Numbered from the stretch's first letter, positions 1 through 5,561 are shown. The stretch: 6,670 nt of DNA from Burkholderiales bacterium (GCA_025354075.1 JANXNO010000009.1:1-6670), one strand, 5' to 3'. A program made the numbers and translations. The notes: generated from the sequence alone by a model not told the origin.

Positions 1-12
1 GCGGCAAGCCGC
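1..12. repeat. REP-like palindrome at the window edge
   Basis: GCGGC-AA-GCCGC forms a perfect 5-bp inverted repeat and is followed by TCCTACAA. A GCGGCAAGCCGCTCCTAC core resembles the extragenic palindromic (REP-type) elements common in Pseudomonas and related proteobacteria. The left part is cut off by the window edge, so the full element and its orientation cannot be judged. It sits 44 bp upstream of the phosphoribosyltransferase start. Confidence 0.4.
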
Positions 13-56
13 TCCTACAATCGAACTGAACTGATGCTCTGAAATCGGGATAGACC

Positions 57-563
57 ATGACTGATACCGGCCACCTCTACATCACTTGGGAGCGCTACCA
101 CCGCGCAATCGAGCTGCTCGCCTTGCAGGTCTACGACTCCAAATGGGAGTTCGACAGCATCATCGCCATCGCGCGCGGCGGGCTGCGCGTGGGCGACCAG
201 CTCTCGCGCATTTTTGACAAGCCGCTGGCCATCATGAGCACATCAAGCTACGTTGAAGAAGGCGGCACGGTACGCGGCAAACTCCTCGTCTCAGAACACC
301 TCACCATGACCAGCGCCACAGTCGGCCCGCGCGTGTTGGTGGTGGATGATCTTGCCGATTCCGGCCACACGCTAAACGTCATCAAGCAAGAACTGCCCGC
401 GCGCTACCCACATCTCACCGACGTCAAAACCGCCGTGATCTGGAAGAAAGGCGTATCGATGTTCAACCCCGACTACTTCGTTGAATTCCTGCCCAACAGC
501 CCGTGGATTCATCAGCCGTTCGAGAACTACGACACCACGCGGCCGCATCAGTTGGCCCGTTAA
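57..563 (+). CDS. Phosphoribosyltransferase domain protein (type I PRTase)
   Basis: A 168-aa type I phosphoribosyltransferase of the small COG2236/hypoxanthine-xanthine-guanine PRTase-like group. Such cytosolic enzymes transfer the phosphoribosyl group of PRPP to a purine or related base in salvage. The PRPP-binding loop is clear at residues 93-106 (VLVVDDLADSGHTL: hydrophobic strand, two acidic residues, then the glycine turn). The conserved IAIARGG strand-loop lies at 36-42. A C-terminal PWIHQPFENYD segment (149-159) matches the region that packs over the base in this group. Length is normal for the family. The ATG at 57 is preceded only by a weak purine stretch (GGGATAG). The gene stands alone, with a gap and hairpins downstream. 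The base specificity cannot be read from sequence; xanthine or hypoxanthine/guanine is possible. Confidence 0.88.
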   Translation: MTDTGHLYITWERYHRAIELLALQVYDSKWEFDSIIAIARGGLRVGDQLSRIFDKPLAIMSTSSYVEEGGTVRGKLLVSEHLTMTSATVGPRVLVVDDLADSGHTLNVIKQELPARYPHLTDVKTAVIWKKGVSMFNPDYFVEFLPNSPWIHQPFENYDTTRPHQLAR

Positions 564-586
564 GTCTCGGTCGGTAATGACCACCC

Positions 587-617
587 CGTTCGTGGTGAGC
601 CTGTCGAACCATGAACG
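587..617. repeat. Palindromic intergenic repeat, 10-bp stem
   Basis: CGTTCGTGGT (587-596) pairs with ACCATGAACG (608-617) around an 11-nt loop, with one G-T wobble in ten pairs. The GTTCGTGGTGAGCCTGTCGA type of sequence is, from general knowledge, a dispersed intergenic repeat in many environmental proteobacterial genomes. It lies 23 bp after the phosphoribosyltransferase stop codon. It could also act as an mRNA 3'-end hairpin, though no T-tract follows. Confidence 0.5.
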
Positions 618-664
618 CGCCCAGTACGCCATCGGCCGCCTGCTCGGACACTCGGCTCGTCGAA

Positions 665-696
665 AAGCCCGGCATTACGGCCAACGGTCCGGGCTT
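665..696 (+). terminator. Hairpin, possible terminator after the phosphoribosyltransferase
   Basis: AAGCCCGG (665-672) and CCGGGCTT (689-696) are perfect 8-bp complements separated by 16 nt. The GC-rich stem with A/T flanks resembles a rho-independent terminator of the AAGCCCGG...CCGGGCTT kind. The loop is long, and after CTT the sequence turns to AAAC rather than a T-run, so termination efficiency is doubtful. It lies about 100 bp past the upstream gene and 38 bp before the next start codon. Confidence 0.4.
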
Positions 697-734
697 AAAC
701 TGGCTATTCGCAAAACCCTTCGTTAGGAGCGCAC

Positions 735-1415
735 ATGCCTCTGCTCGGCCAAGCCGCCATGCTGCTGTCGTTCGACATCGCACCCGAGGCCGTCCCAGAG
801 CACGACGACTGGCACACCCACGAGCACTTGCCGGAACGGGTCTCGATTCCAGGCTTTGTCCGTGGATCGCGCTGGATCGCGGTGCAAGGGCGACCGCGGT
901 ACATGGTGCTGTACGAAGTCGCGCAGCTGGCAACGCTCAATTCCGACGCGTATCTGCAGCGGCTAAATCATCCGACGCCCTGGACGTCCAAAATGATGCC
1001 GCACTATCGCGGCATGAGCCGGGGCCTGTGCTCGGTGACAGGCAGCTTCGGGCTCGGCGTGGGACACATCGGCCTATTACTCCGATTCAGACCGCAGCCG
1101 GGAACGGAGGCTGCAATGCGCAGATGGCTCATCGCAGAGCTGCTTCCGGATCTTCCGCTGCGAACCGGATTTTGCAGCGCTCATTTGCTCGAAGGCGCGT
1201 TGAGGCCGCCGATGACAAACGAACAACTCATTCGTGGGGCCGACGCAGGCGTTGATTGGGCGATTTTTGTCACGGGATACAGCCAGACCGCACTCGCCCA
1301 ACTCGCAGATAGCGATCTCAGTATCGCACGCCTGACCGAGCGCGGCGCTGAGGGTGCTAAGGTCGCAGCCTTCCGCATGGACTATTCACTTTCCCATGAC
1401 GACGTCAACGCCTGA
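735..1415 (+). CDS. Hypothetical protein, probable dimeric alpha/beta-barrel fold
   Basis: A 226-aa soluble protein with no signal peptide or membrane segment. The N-terminal part holds a histidine-rich motif, WHTHEHLPERVSIPGF (residues 26-41), followed by RGSRW and RYMVLYEV. This arrangement resembles dimeric alpha/beta-barrel (EthD/ABM-like) proteins, where W-x-x-EH-x-PERV-x-IPGF marks one ferredoxin-like half. The second half (from HIGLLLRFRP, 111-120) may be a second copy of the fold. No reaction can be assigned. The start is well supported: AGGAG at 725-729 lies 5 nt before the ATG. Its 3' end overlaps the next reading frame by 20 bp, which suggests translational coupling with the kinase-like gene. 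Fold assignment is an inference from motif style, not from a search. Confidence 0.72.
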   Translation: MPLLGQAAMLLSFDIAPEAVPEHDDWHTHEHLPERVSIPGFVRGSRWIAVQGRPRYMVLYEVAQLATLNSDAYLQRLNHPTPWTSKMMPHYRGMSRGLCSVTGSFGLGVGHIGLLLRFRPQPGTEAAMRRWLIAELLPDLPLRTGFCSAHLLEGALRPPMTNEQLIRGADAGVDWAIFVTGYSQTALAQLADSDLSIARLTERGAEGAKVAAFRMDYSLSHDDVNA

Positions 1416-1932
1416 CGCTTACGTCGAAAAGCGCGAGAGGGACACCCCGGCGACGCTGTACTTCATGAGCGGCAAGATGGCGGCTGGAAAAACCACGTAG
1501 TCGAAGGCCTTGGCGCACAGGTACGAGGCCGTGCTGTTGAATCAGGACGATTGGCTTGCGGCACTGTACCCTGGCGAAATCACCAGCATCCCAGACTATG
1601 TGCGCTGCTCCAGGCGACTGCGTGACGCGCTGACGCCGCTAGTCGTCGACCTGCTCACGCGCGGCACCCCGGTCGTGCTCGACCATCCCGGCAACACGCG
1701 CAAGCAGCGCCACTGGTTTCGCGAGCTCATCGAGCGCGCCAGCGGGCCGCACCAACTTCACTTCGTCGACGCTGGCGAAGACACCTGCAAGCGTCAACTG
1801 AAACAACGAAGCAGCTCGCTTCCTGAAGGCGGAGCGTGGACAACAGATGCCGAGTTCGACGCGATTACGGCATTTTTTAAGCCGCCTACTGACAACGAGA
1901 ACTTCAACGAGATTCGGCATCAGCGCGCGTGA
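1396..1932 (+). pseudogene. P-loop kinase/AAA family ATPase, interrupted by an in-frame stop
   Basis: Read from the ATG at 1396, the frame encodes a small P-loop kinase-like ATPase (zeta-toxin/AAA_33 style) of about 178 codons. The Walker A is SGKMAAGKTT (residues 25-34). The next codon, 1498-1500, is TAG, after which the same frame continues cleanly to 1932. Downstream family features are intact: LLNQDDWLAALYPGEI (47-62), a strand ending in Asp (VVLDHPGNT, 93-101), and a basic lid-like CKRQLKQR. Relatives usually have a leucine after the Walker A Thr, so TTG or CTG to TAG is the likely change; TTG would need only one base. A TTG at 1510 could restart translation but would lose the P-loop. 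The start overlaps the upstream gene by 20 bp. Either a real nonsense mutation or a sequencing error; substrate unknown. Confidence 0.8.
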
Positions 1933-1950
1933 CCGCTCGGACACTGACGC

Positions 1951-1973
1951 CCGATCCGGCGATCACGGATCGG
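1951..1973. terminator. Hairpin between convergent genes
   Basis: CCGATCCG (1951-1958) and CGGATCGG (1966-1973) are perfect 8-bp complements with a 7-nt loop. The element lies 18 bp after the kinase-like gene's stop and 30 bp beyond the DUF3016 stop on the other strand, so it could end transcription from both sides. No T-run follows on either strand, so an mRNA-stabilising hairpin is the alternative. Confidence 0.5.
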
Positions 1974-2003
1974 CAACCGCTGTGCCCTGGTTACGGGTAA
2001 GTT

Positions 2004-2501
2004 CTAGGGTTTAGCAAACCGCTTCTCGAACCACGTATCGAGCAGCGACTTCTCGTAACGGAGCCGGTCGCCGCTCGAGTAATGGTTGTTTCCCCACAGA
2101 AAATTCATGTTGCTGAGTTCCTCTTCGGCACCATTCACAATCCGATCACCCAGCTTTGCGGTGTAGCGAAGTGTGATTCGCGGGCTGGCGATGTCGCGAA
2201 CGACCCGAATGTCCCCAAATCGCGTCAGCCGGTTCGTCTCAAAGTCACCGGCCAGATCGATATCGAGAACTTCAACCTGAAGCGTGTCGCTCGCCTCCAG
2301 CTTACGATCAGCCAGACGTTGCAGACGCTGCTGCATTTCCTGCTGCAACTCCGCGAGTTCACGCGGGGTCGCCCGGCCACGCGAGTAGCCGGCATCAGTG
2401 AATTTCTCTGGCTGGACGAAGGTGACTGATACCGTCGCAGCTGACGCAAAGCCCGCCGCAAACAGCAAGCAGGCACCCAAAAAGTTACGAAGACTATTCA
2501 T
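2004..2501 (-). CDS. DUF3016 family exported protein
   Basis: A 165-aa protein matching DUF3016, a family of unknown function found mainly in proteobacteria. Residues 1-21 form a signal peptide: a short basic start (R5), a hydrophobic core (LGACLLFAAGFA) and an ASA-A signal peptidase I site near residue 21. The mature protein is therefore probably periplasmic. Recognisable family landmarks are VSVTFVQPEKFTDAG near the mature N terminus, a glutamine-rich helix (50-65), LQVEVLDIDLAGDFE (74-88), the DIRVVRDIASPRITLRY strand pair (97-113), and the C-terminal helix ending in LLDTWFEKRF. The start is supported by CAGGAG on the minus strand about 7 nt upstream of the ATG. It is divergent from the antitoxin gene and convergent with the broken kinase gene. 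Function is not known. Confidence 0.88.
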   Translation of the reverse strand: MNSLRNFLGACLLFAAGFASAATVSVTFVQPEKFTDAGYSRGRATPRELAELQQEMQQRLQRLADRKLEASDTLQVEVLDIDLAGDFETNRLTRFGDIRVVRDIASPRITLRYTAKLGDRIVNGAEEELSNMNFLWGNNHYSSGDRLRYEKSLLDTWFEKRFAKP

Positions 2502-2548
2502 ACTGATCTCCTGAAGTTCAGAACAATTTGGACTCTACTCCAAAGTTC

Positions 2549-2569
2549 GCGGTTCCCGATTTGAACCGC
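2549..2569. repeat. Inverted repeat in the DUF3016/antitoxin divergent gap
   Basis: GCGGTTC (2549-2555) and GAACCGC (2563-2569) are perfect 7-bp complements with a 7-nt spacer. The site lies 48-68 bp upstream of the DUF3016 start and about 60 bp upstream of the antitoxin start. It could be a regulator-binding site or a hairpin in the DUF3016 leader. Nothing in the sequence decides between them. Confidence 0.35.
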
Positions 2570-2594
2570 AACGCGGCTGTGCACACAAAATAGC

Positions 2595-2622
2595 CGAAAT
2601 TTCGTATTTATTTCGCTACAAT
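2595..2622 (+). promoter_or_regulatory. Putative promoter/operator of the StbD-RelE-type module
   Basis: A -10-like TACAAT lies at 2617-2622. Just upstream are the palindrome CGAAATTTCG (2595-2604) and a second ATTTCG (2610-2615), exactly 11 bp from the first copy (2599-2604). Repeated half-sites about one helical turn apart beside a -10 element are what an autoregulating antitoxin would bind. The -35 region is weak. The -10 ends only 7 bp before the antitoxin ATG at 2630, so the transcript would be leaderless or nearly so; no Shine-Dalgarno is seen. Confidence 0.45.
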
Positions 2623-2629
2623 TACATGT

Positions 2630-2881
2630 ATGGATACTCTTCTCTCCAATCGAAGTATCGGCATTTCGGACCTTCGCGAATCGCCCGCTCGCGCGTTTGA
2701 GCAAGCAGACGAAATGGCCGTGGTCGTACTCAATCACAATCGGCCCGCTGGTTACATCCTGTCCACGCGCCTGATGGAAGCGTTGCTTGATCAGGCAGCT
2801 GATCGCTTGATCACATCGAAGGCAGCAGCGCGCGTTGCATCTGTCAAGAGCGCCCGCAAAATCACGTTAGATGACCTATGA
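2630..2881 (+). CDS. Type II antitoxin, Phd/YefM (StbD-like)
   Basis: An 83-aa antitoxin of the Phd/YefM superfamily, close in style to StbD. The N-terminal DNA-binding part is clear: SNRSIGISDLRESPARAFEQ (6-25), then VVVLNHNRPAGYILS (31-45), where the NHNRPAGY turn is characteristic. The C-terminal tail (about 55-83, rich in Ala, Lys and Arg and ending TLDDL) would be the flexible part that wraps and neutralises the toxin. It probably represses its own promoter. It overlaps the toxin gene by 11 bp, the usual antitoxin-first arrangement. There is no Shine-Dalgarno before the ATG, but an alternative start further in would remove the family's conserved N terminus. Confidence 0.9.
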   Translation: MDTLLSNRSIGISDLRESPARAFEQADEMAVVVLNHNRPAGYILSTRLMEALLDQAADRLITSKAAARVASVKSARKITLDDL

Positions 2882-3155
2882 GCTTGCAATCCACCCGCTC
2901 GCCGAAGCGGAGTGGAAGCGCCTCGATGAATCCGTAAAGCGCCGCTTCAAACAAAAGCTGGCTAAAGAACGCCTGCAGAATCCGCGCGCCGCGAAGGACG
3001 CACTGCATGGCGTTCTGGATTGCTACAAAATAAAAATTACCACGCCACAATTTCGATTGGCGTATCACGTCGATGACAAGTCCCGACTACTGACGATTCT
3101 CGCGGTCAGTTCGCGCGATGATGTTTACGAACTGCTGCGGGCGCGCCGCCCGTAG
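2871..3155 (+). CDS. Type II toxin, RelE/ParE superfamily (StbE-like)
   Basis: A 94-aa toxin of the RelE/StbE type. Members of the RelE branch cut mRNA at the ribosome A site. Family features in order: YELAIHPLAEAEWKRLD (3-19, first strand and helix), a long basic helix (22-37), LHGVLDCYKIKI (45-56), FRLAYHVDD (61-69), LLTILAVSSRDD (73-84), and the terminal VYELLRARRP. Candidate functional residues are Lys53, Lys55, Arg62, Arg82 and Tyr86. Length is normal and the frame intact, so it is probably active. Its start lies inside the antitoxin gene with no Shine-Dalgarno of its own, so translation is probably coupled. Whether it is a ribosome-dependent RNase or a ParE-type gyrase poison cannot be settled from sequence; the RelE/StbE reading is more likely. 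Confidence 0.9.
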   Translation: MTYELAIHPLAEAEWKRLDESVKRRFKQKLAKERLQNPRAAKDALHGVLDCYKIKITTPQFRLAYHVDDKSRLLTILAVSSRDDVYELLRARRP

Positions 3156-3222
3156 TTTGTGAAGCATTGCGAGATTGGGAGCTTGCGTGAGCCGCTGCAT
3201 CGCTTCAGTGCAACGCCGAGAG

Positions 3223-4407
3223 TCAGGCTACCGCTATCGAAAACGGGCGCAGCGACTCAGGCTTTTCGCCGGTCATGGCCATGGTCGCTACGGCCTCACC
3301 AATGGCGGCAGAGTGCTTGAAGCCGTGCCCGGAACAGGCCGATACCACGATCACATCGGGCGCATCGGGCAGGCGATCAATCAGAAAATTCGCGCTGGGC
3401 GCGTTGGTGTACAGGCAGGTGGACGCCTTCACGCAGCGCGAAGTCACGCCGCGCAGCCGTCCGCGAACGTGCTGCTCAAACATCGTCGAAACTTCTTCCG
3501 GTGCGACGTCGCGATTCACCTGCTCGGGCGTGGTGGAAGTTTCACATTGCTCAGTCGCAATCTTGATGGCGTGCGCGCCAGCATCGCCGTCCAATTGCGG
3601 AAATCCGTAGAACACATCATTCGGGCCGCTACCCCAGTGCCAGATGAAAATCGGAAACTCATTGGCACCGTAGCCCGCGTCGGGCTCTGTCTCAAACCAG
3701 TACAACACTTGTCGCCGCACCACGAGTTTCGGCGCGAATTGCGGTAACAGCCCGGGCAGCCACGGCCCCGCCGACACAATCGTCGTGTCCGGCGTGTAGG
3801 TGCGTTGATCGGTCTGCACGACCGTTTGCCCACTTTCGTTTCGTATCGCCAGCACATGTTCGCCGGTGTGGAGTGTTGCGCCATGACGCACGGCCAGTTC
3901 AAGCTGCGCGCTGACGCAGGCCTCTGGCGCAAGATAGCCCGCGCCGGGTTCGAAGTATCCCGTCTCGTCGCCATCCAGCGCCAGTTGCGGGTAGCGCGCT
4001 TCGATGTCGGCGACACCCAGCAACTCGTGGGCAACGCCGAATTCGCGCGCCGCGCGCACCGTATCGCCAAAGAAGTCGCTCTGCTCGTGCATGTGGTTCG
4101 CCCGCCCGGCGCGGGCGACGATCAGTCCGCCGCATTGGGTCAGAAGCGCCCGCCCGGTCTCGCGCTCAATCTCACGCCACAACTCGTGCGAACGCAGGGC
4201 GAGCGGCACGAATTGCCGTCCCTCGCCAATGCCCTGCCGCGTAATGCGCGTCTCGCCGTGCGTTGAGCCGTGCGCATGCGGTGGGCTGAACTGATCAATG
4301 CCGATGACCTTCGCGCCGCGTTTCGCGAGCTGATACGTAGTGGCGCTGCCCATCGCGCCGAGACCAATAACGAGCACATCGGGGCGAAGGGTGGAGTCGA
4401 TGGTCAT
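3223..4407 (-). CDS. solA: N-methyl-L-tryptophan oxidase / monomeric sarcosine oxidase family FAD enzyme
   Basis: A 394-aa flavin amine oxidase of the DAO superfamily, MSOX/MTOX (SolA) group. These enzymes oxidatively demethylate N-methyl amino acids, giving the amino acid, formaldehyde and hydrogen peroxide. The dinucleotide fold starts at residue 9 with VLVIGLGAMGS (Gly15, Gly17, Gly20) and an acidic strand end at Asp38. HGSTHGETRITR (46-57) matches the MSOX active-site segment, with His50 and Arg54 at the known His/Arg positions. Lys282 (AIKIATEQ) matches the oxygen-activating lysine. Cys331 in TCLYT matches the cysteine carrying FAD covalently. SGHGFK (359-364) matches the C-terminal substrate loop. 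All key residues are present, so it is probably active. It starts 12 bp after the HEPN stop, with a weak ribosome site. The real substrate is not determinable; sarcosine, N-methyltryptophan or another N-methyl amine is possible. Confidence 0.9.
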   Translation of the reverse strand: MTIDSTLRPDVLVIGLGAMGSATTYQLAKRGAKVIGIDQFSPPHAHGSTHGETRITRQGIGEGRQFVPLALRSHELWREIERETGRALLTQCGGLIVARAGRANHMHEQSDFFGDTVRAAREFGVAHELLGVADIEARYPQLALDGDETGYFEPGAGYLAPEACVSAQLELAVRHGATLHTGEHVLAIRNESGQTVVQTDQRTYTPDTTIVSAGPWLPGLLPQFAPKLVVRRQVLYWFETEPDAGYGANEFPIFIWHWGSGPNDVFYGFPQLDGDAGAHAIKIATEQCETSTTPEQVNRDVAPEEVSTMFEQHVRGRLRGVTSRCVKASTCLYTNAPSANFLIDRLPDAPDVIVVSACSGHGFKHSAAIGEAVATMAMTGEKPESLRPFSIAVA

Positions 4408-4419
4408 GGTGCCGGAGCG

Positions 4420-4977
4420 TCAGTCGGAAGATGGCGTCATTCTCACCGGACGCGGTATTCCTCGCGCTCGGCTCGAACGACAAGAACCAATAAGGCGCCT
4501 ACCGTGGACTGTTTTGCGCCAGTCTCGATCAGGCAGCCATTCTTGAGCCTTGGGCGACTCACTGGCCACCGCTTGCTCCGCATCAGCGAGCAGCATCGAA
4601 ACAACCCCGATCAACGCGTTCACCTGCGACAGCTCCACCTCCATGAGGCCTTCGTATTCCGCCAGATTTCGCGCGCGATGCGCGGCGTCGAGCAGGCGCC
4701 AGCGCTCTGCGGGCCACCCTAGCGTGTGCGTGAGTGGCTGAAAGACGATGTAGCGATTTTCGCTGCGATAACCGTAATGCCGCAGAACAGCGAGCCCAGC
4801 CGAATGCCCCGCCGCGTAGGCCGACAGATAGCGCCCTTCAACCGAAACAGACACTTGTTGTGCGTCGGCCAGATGCGTTTGCGCCATGTGCAGCAACCGC
4901 CGGATTTCAATCTCGTTGCGAGGCTCGGTCGCGAGCTGCCGAATCTTGACGAGGTTATCGAGCGCGACGATGGTCAC
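4420..4977 (-). CDS. HEPN domain protein, partner of the HTH-MNT protein
   Basis: A 185-aa mostly helical protein with a HEPN domain over about residues 5-138. It begins with GTG, whose first four bases overlap the upstream MNT stop (GTGA, 4974-4977), so the two are translationally coupled. Recognisable segments are HMAQTHLADAQ (30-40), a helix with YLSAYAAGHSAGLAVLRHYGYR (50-71), and the signature AAHRARNLAEYEG (98-110). This last motif fits the SAV_6107-like HEPN style (H-x-x-RN-x-x-EYEG) rather than the catalytic Rx4-6H motif of RNase HEPN toxins. HEPN proteins paired with MNT partners generally form toxin-antitoxin complexes. Residues about 140-185 are basic, low in predicted structure, and may be a strain-specific extension. 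Annotate as HEPN; toxicity is an inference. Confidence 0.82.
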   Translation of the reverse strand: MTIVALDNLVKIRQLATEPRNEIEIRRLLHMAQTHLADAQQVSVSVEGRYLSAYAAGHSAGLAVLRHYGYRSENRYIVFQPLTHTLGWPAERWRLLDAAHRARNLAEYEGLMEVELSQVNALIGVVSMLLADAEQAVASESPKAQEWLPDRDWRKTVHGRRLIGSCRSSRARGIPRPVRMTPSSD

Positions 4978-5546
4978 CGCAACTGCCCCGCCACCACATC
5001 AAACGGCTGCGCGAGCACGCGATTCACAAACGAATCCGGCTGCGCGCGGCGCGCGGCAAACTCAGCCGACGTGTAAATCGTGGGATTGATCACGCGGGAC
5101 AAACGCTCCTGCGTCGCCGTCAGTGCCGCCATCACCTCAGCAAACGTCAGCGCGTCAGACACGATCATCACATCCACGTCGCTATCGGCATGGTCGCTGC
5201 GTTTGGCTATCGAGCCGTAGATTGCCGCAAACTCGATCTGGTCGGCGAGCGGAAGCAGCGCCTCCGCAATCGCAGACACCACGCCCAGCGTCTTTTGCAC
5301 CAGTGAGGTCAATTCCGCAAACACCGGGCTCGATGGATTCGCCTGCACGCGGCGCACGTTCCCGATGCGCTCATCGGTCACCAAACCCGCATCAAACAAG
5401 CGCCCAATTTCGCGCTGCACCGACGCGCTGCCCAACCCCGTCAATCGCATCAACTCATTCACATGAAACGCACGCGCAGGCGTCCCAAAAATCCATTCGA
5501 TGATTTTGGATTGGGCGGGGGCGAACAATGCATTGGCTAACGACAT
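4974..5546 (-). CDS. Winged-HTH plus MNT-type nucleotidyltransferase
   Basis: A 190-aa two-domain protein. Residues 1-70 form an ArsR-like winged helix: IIEWIFGTPARAFHVNELMR, then TGLGSASVQREIGRLFDAGLV (helix-turn-helix) and a wing at TDERIGNVRRVQAN. Residues about 95-165 form a minimal nucleotidyltransferase with AIYGSIAKRSDHADSDVDV: Gly111-Ser112 and the metal-binding pair Asp123/Asp125. The third acidic residue expected in active polymerase-beta-type enzymes is not obvious; NPTIYT (154-159) stands where it might be. In MNT-HEPN systems the MNT partner acts as the antitoxin, in characterised cases by AMPylating the HEPN protein, and the HTH would allow autoregulation. No Shine-Dalgarno precedes the ATG. 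It is followed by HEPN (4-bp overlap) and then the oxidase. Confidence 0.87.
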   Translation of the reverse strand: MSLANALFAPAQSKIIEWIFGTPARAFHVNELMRLTGLGSASVQREIGRLFDAGLVTDERIGNVRRVQANPSSPVFAELTSLVQKTLGVVSAIAEALLPLADQIEFAAIYGSIAKRSDHADSDVDVMIVSDALTFAEVMAALTATQERLSRVINPTIYTSAEFAARRAQPDSFVNRVLAQPFDVVAGQLR

Positions 5547-5548
5547 AT

Positions 5549-5561
5549 GCTAGATATTAGC
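5549..5561 (-). promoter_or_regulatory. Possible -10 element and operator of the MNT-HEPN operon
   Basis: GCTA-GATAT-TAGC (5549-5561) is an inverted repeat with 4-bp arms, lying just upstream of the MNT ATG. On the minus strand it contains TAATAT (5559-5554), a good -10 hexamer 7 bp before the start codon. Upstream, TTACAT gives only a poor -35 match at 15 bp spacing. If used, the transcript would be leaderless, and binding of the MNT protein's winged helix to the repeat would block it. This is inferred from position alone. Confidence 0.3.

Noticed and set aside
463..933. Minus-strand 156-codon open frame across the phosphoribosyltransferase end and the gap
   Set aside because: It runs antisense to two supported genes and through a palindromic repeat. 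The composition is low-complexity and no motif is visible.
611..1255. Plus-strand 214-codon open frame overlapping the 226-aa gene
   Set aside because: Its Arg/Ala-rich composition is typical of an off-frame reading of GC-rich DNA. The frame at 735 has a strong Shine-Dalgarno and a protein-like sequence.
1639..1944. Minus-strand 101-codon open frame antisense to the broken kinase gene
   Set aside because: The plus frame carries family motifs on both sides of the stop codon, so the antisense frame is a shadow.
1985..2009. CCCTGG...CTAGGG imperfect inverted repeat near the DUF3016 stop
   Set aside because: Only a few pairs with a long loop and no T-run. The 1951-1973 hairpin is a better candidate.
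3175..3747. Plus-strand 190-codon open frame antisense to the oxidase
   Set aside because: It is the shadow of a gene with complete flavoenzyme motifs. It is Arg/Gly/His-rich with no domain.
3516..4070. Minus-strand 184-codon open frame inside the oxidase in another frame
   Set aside because: It is an off-frame reading with excess Arg, Trp and Cys. The oxidase frame is continuous and explains the region.
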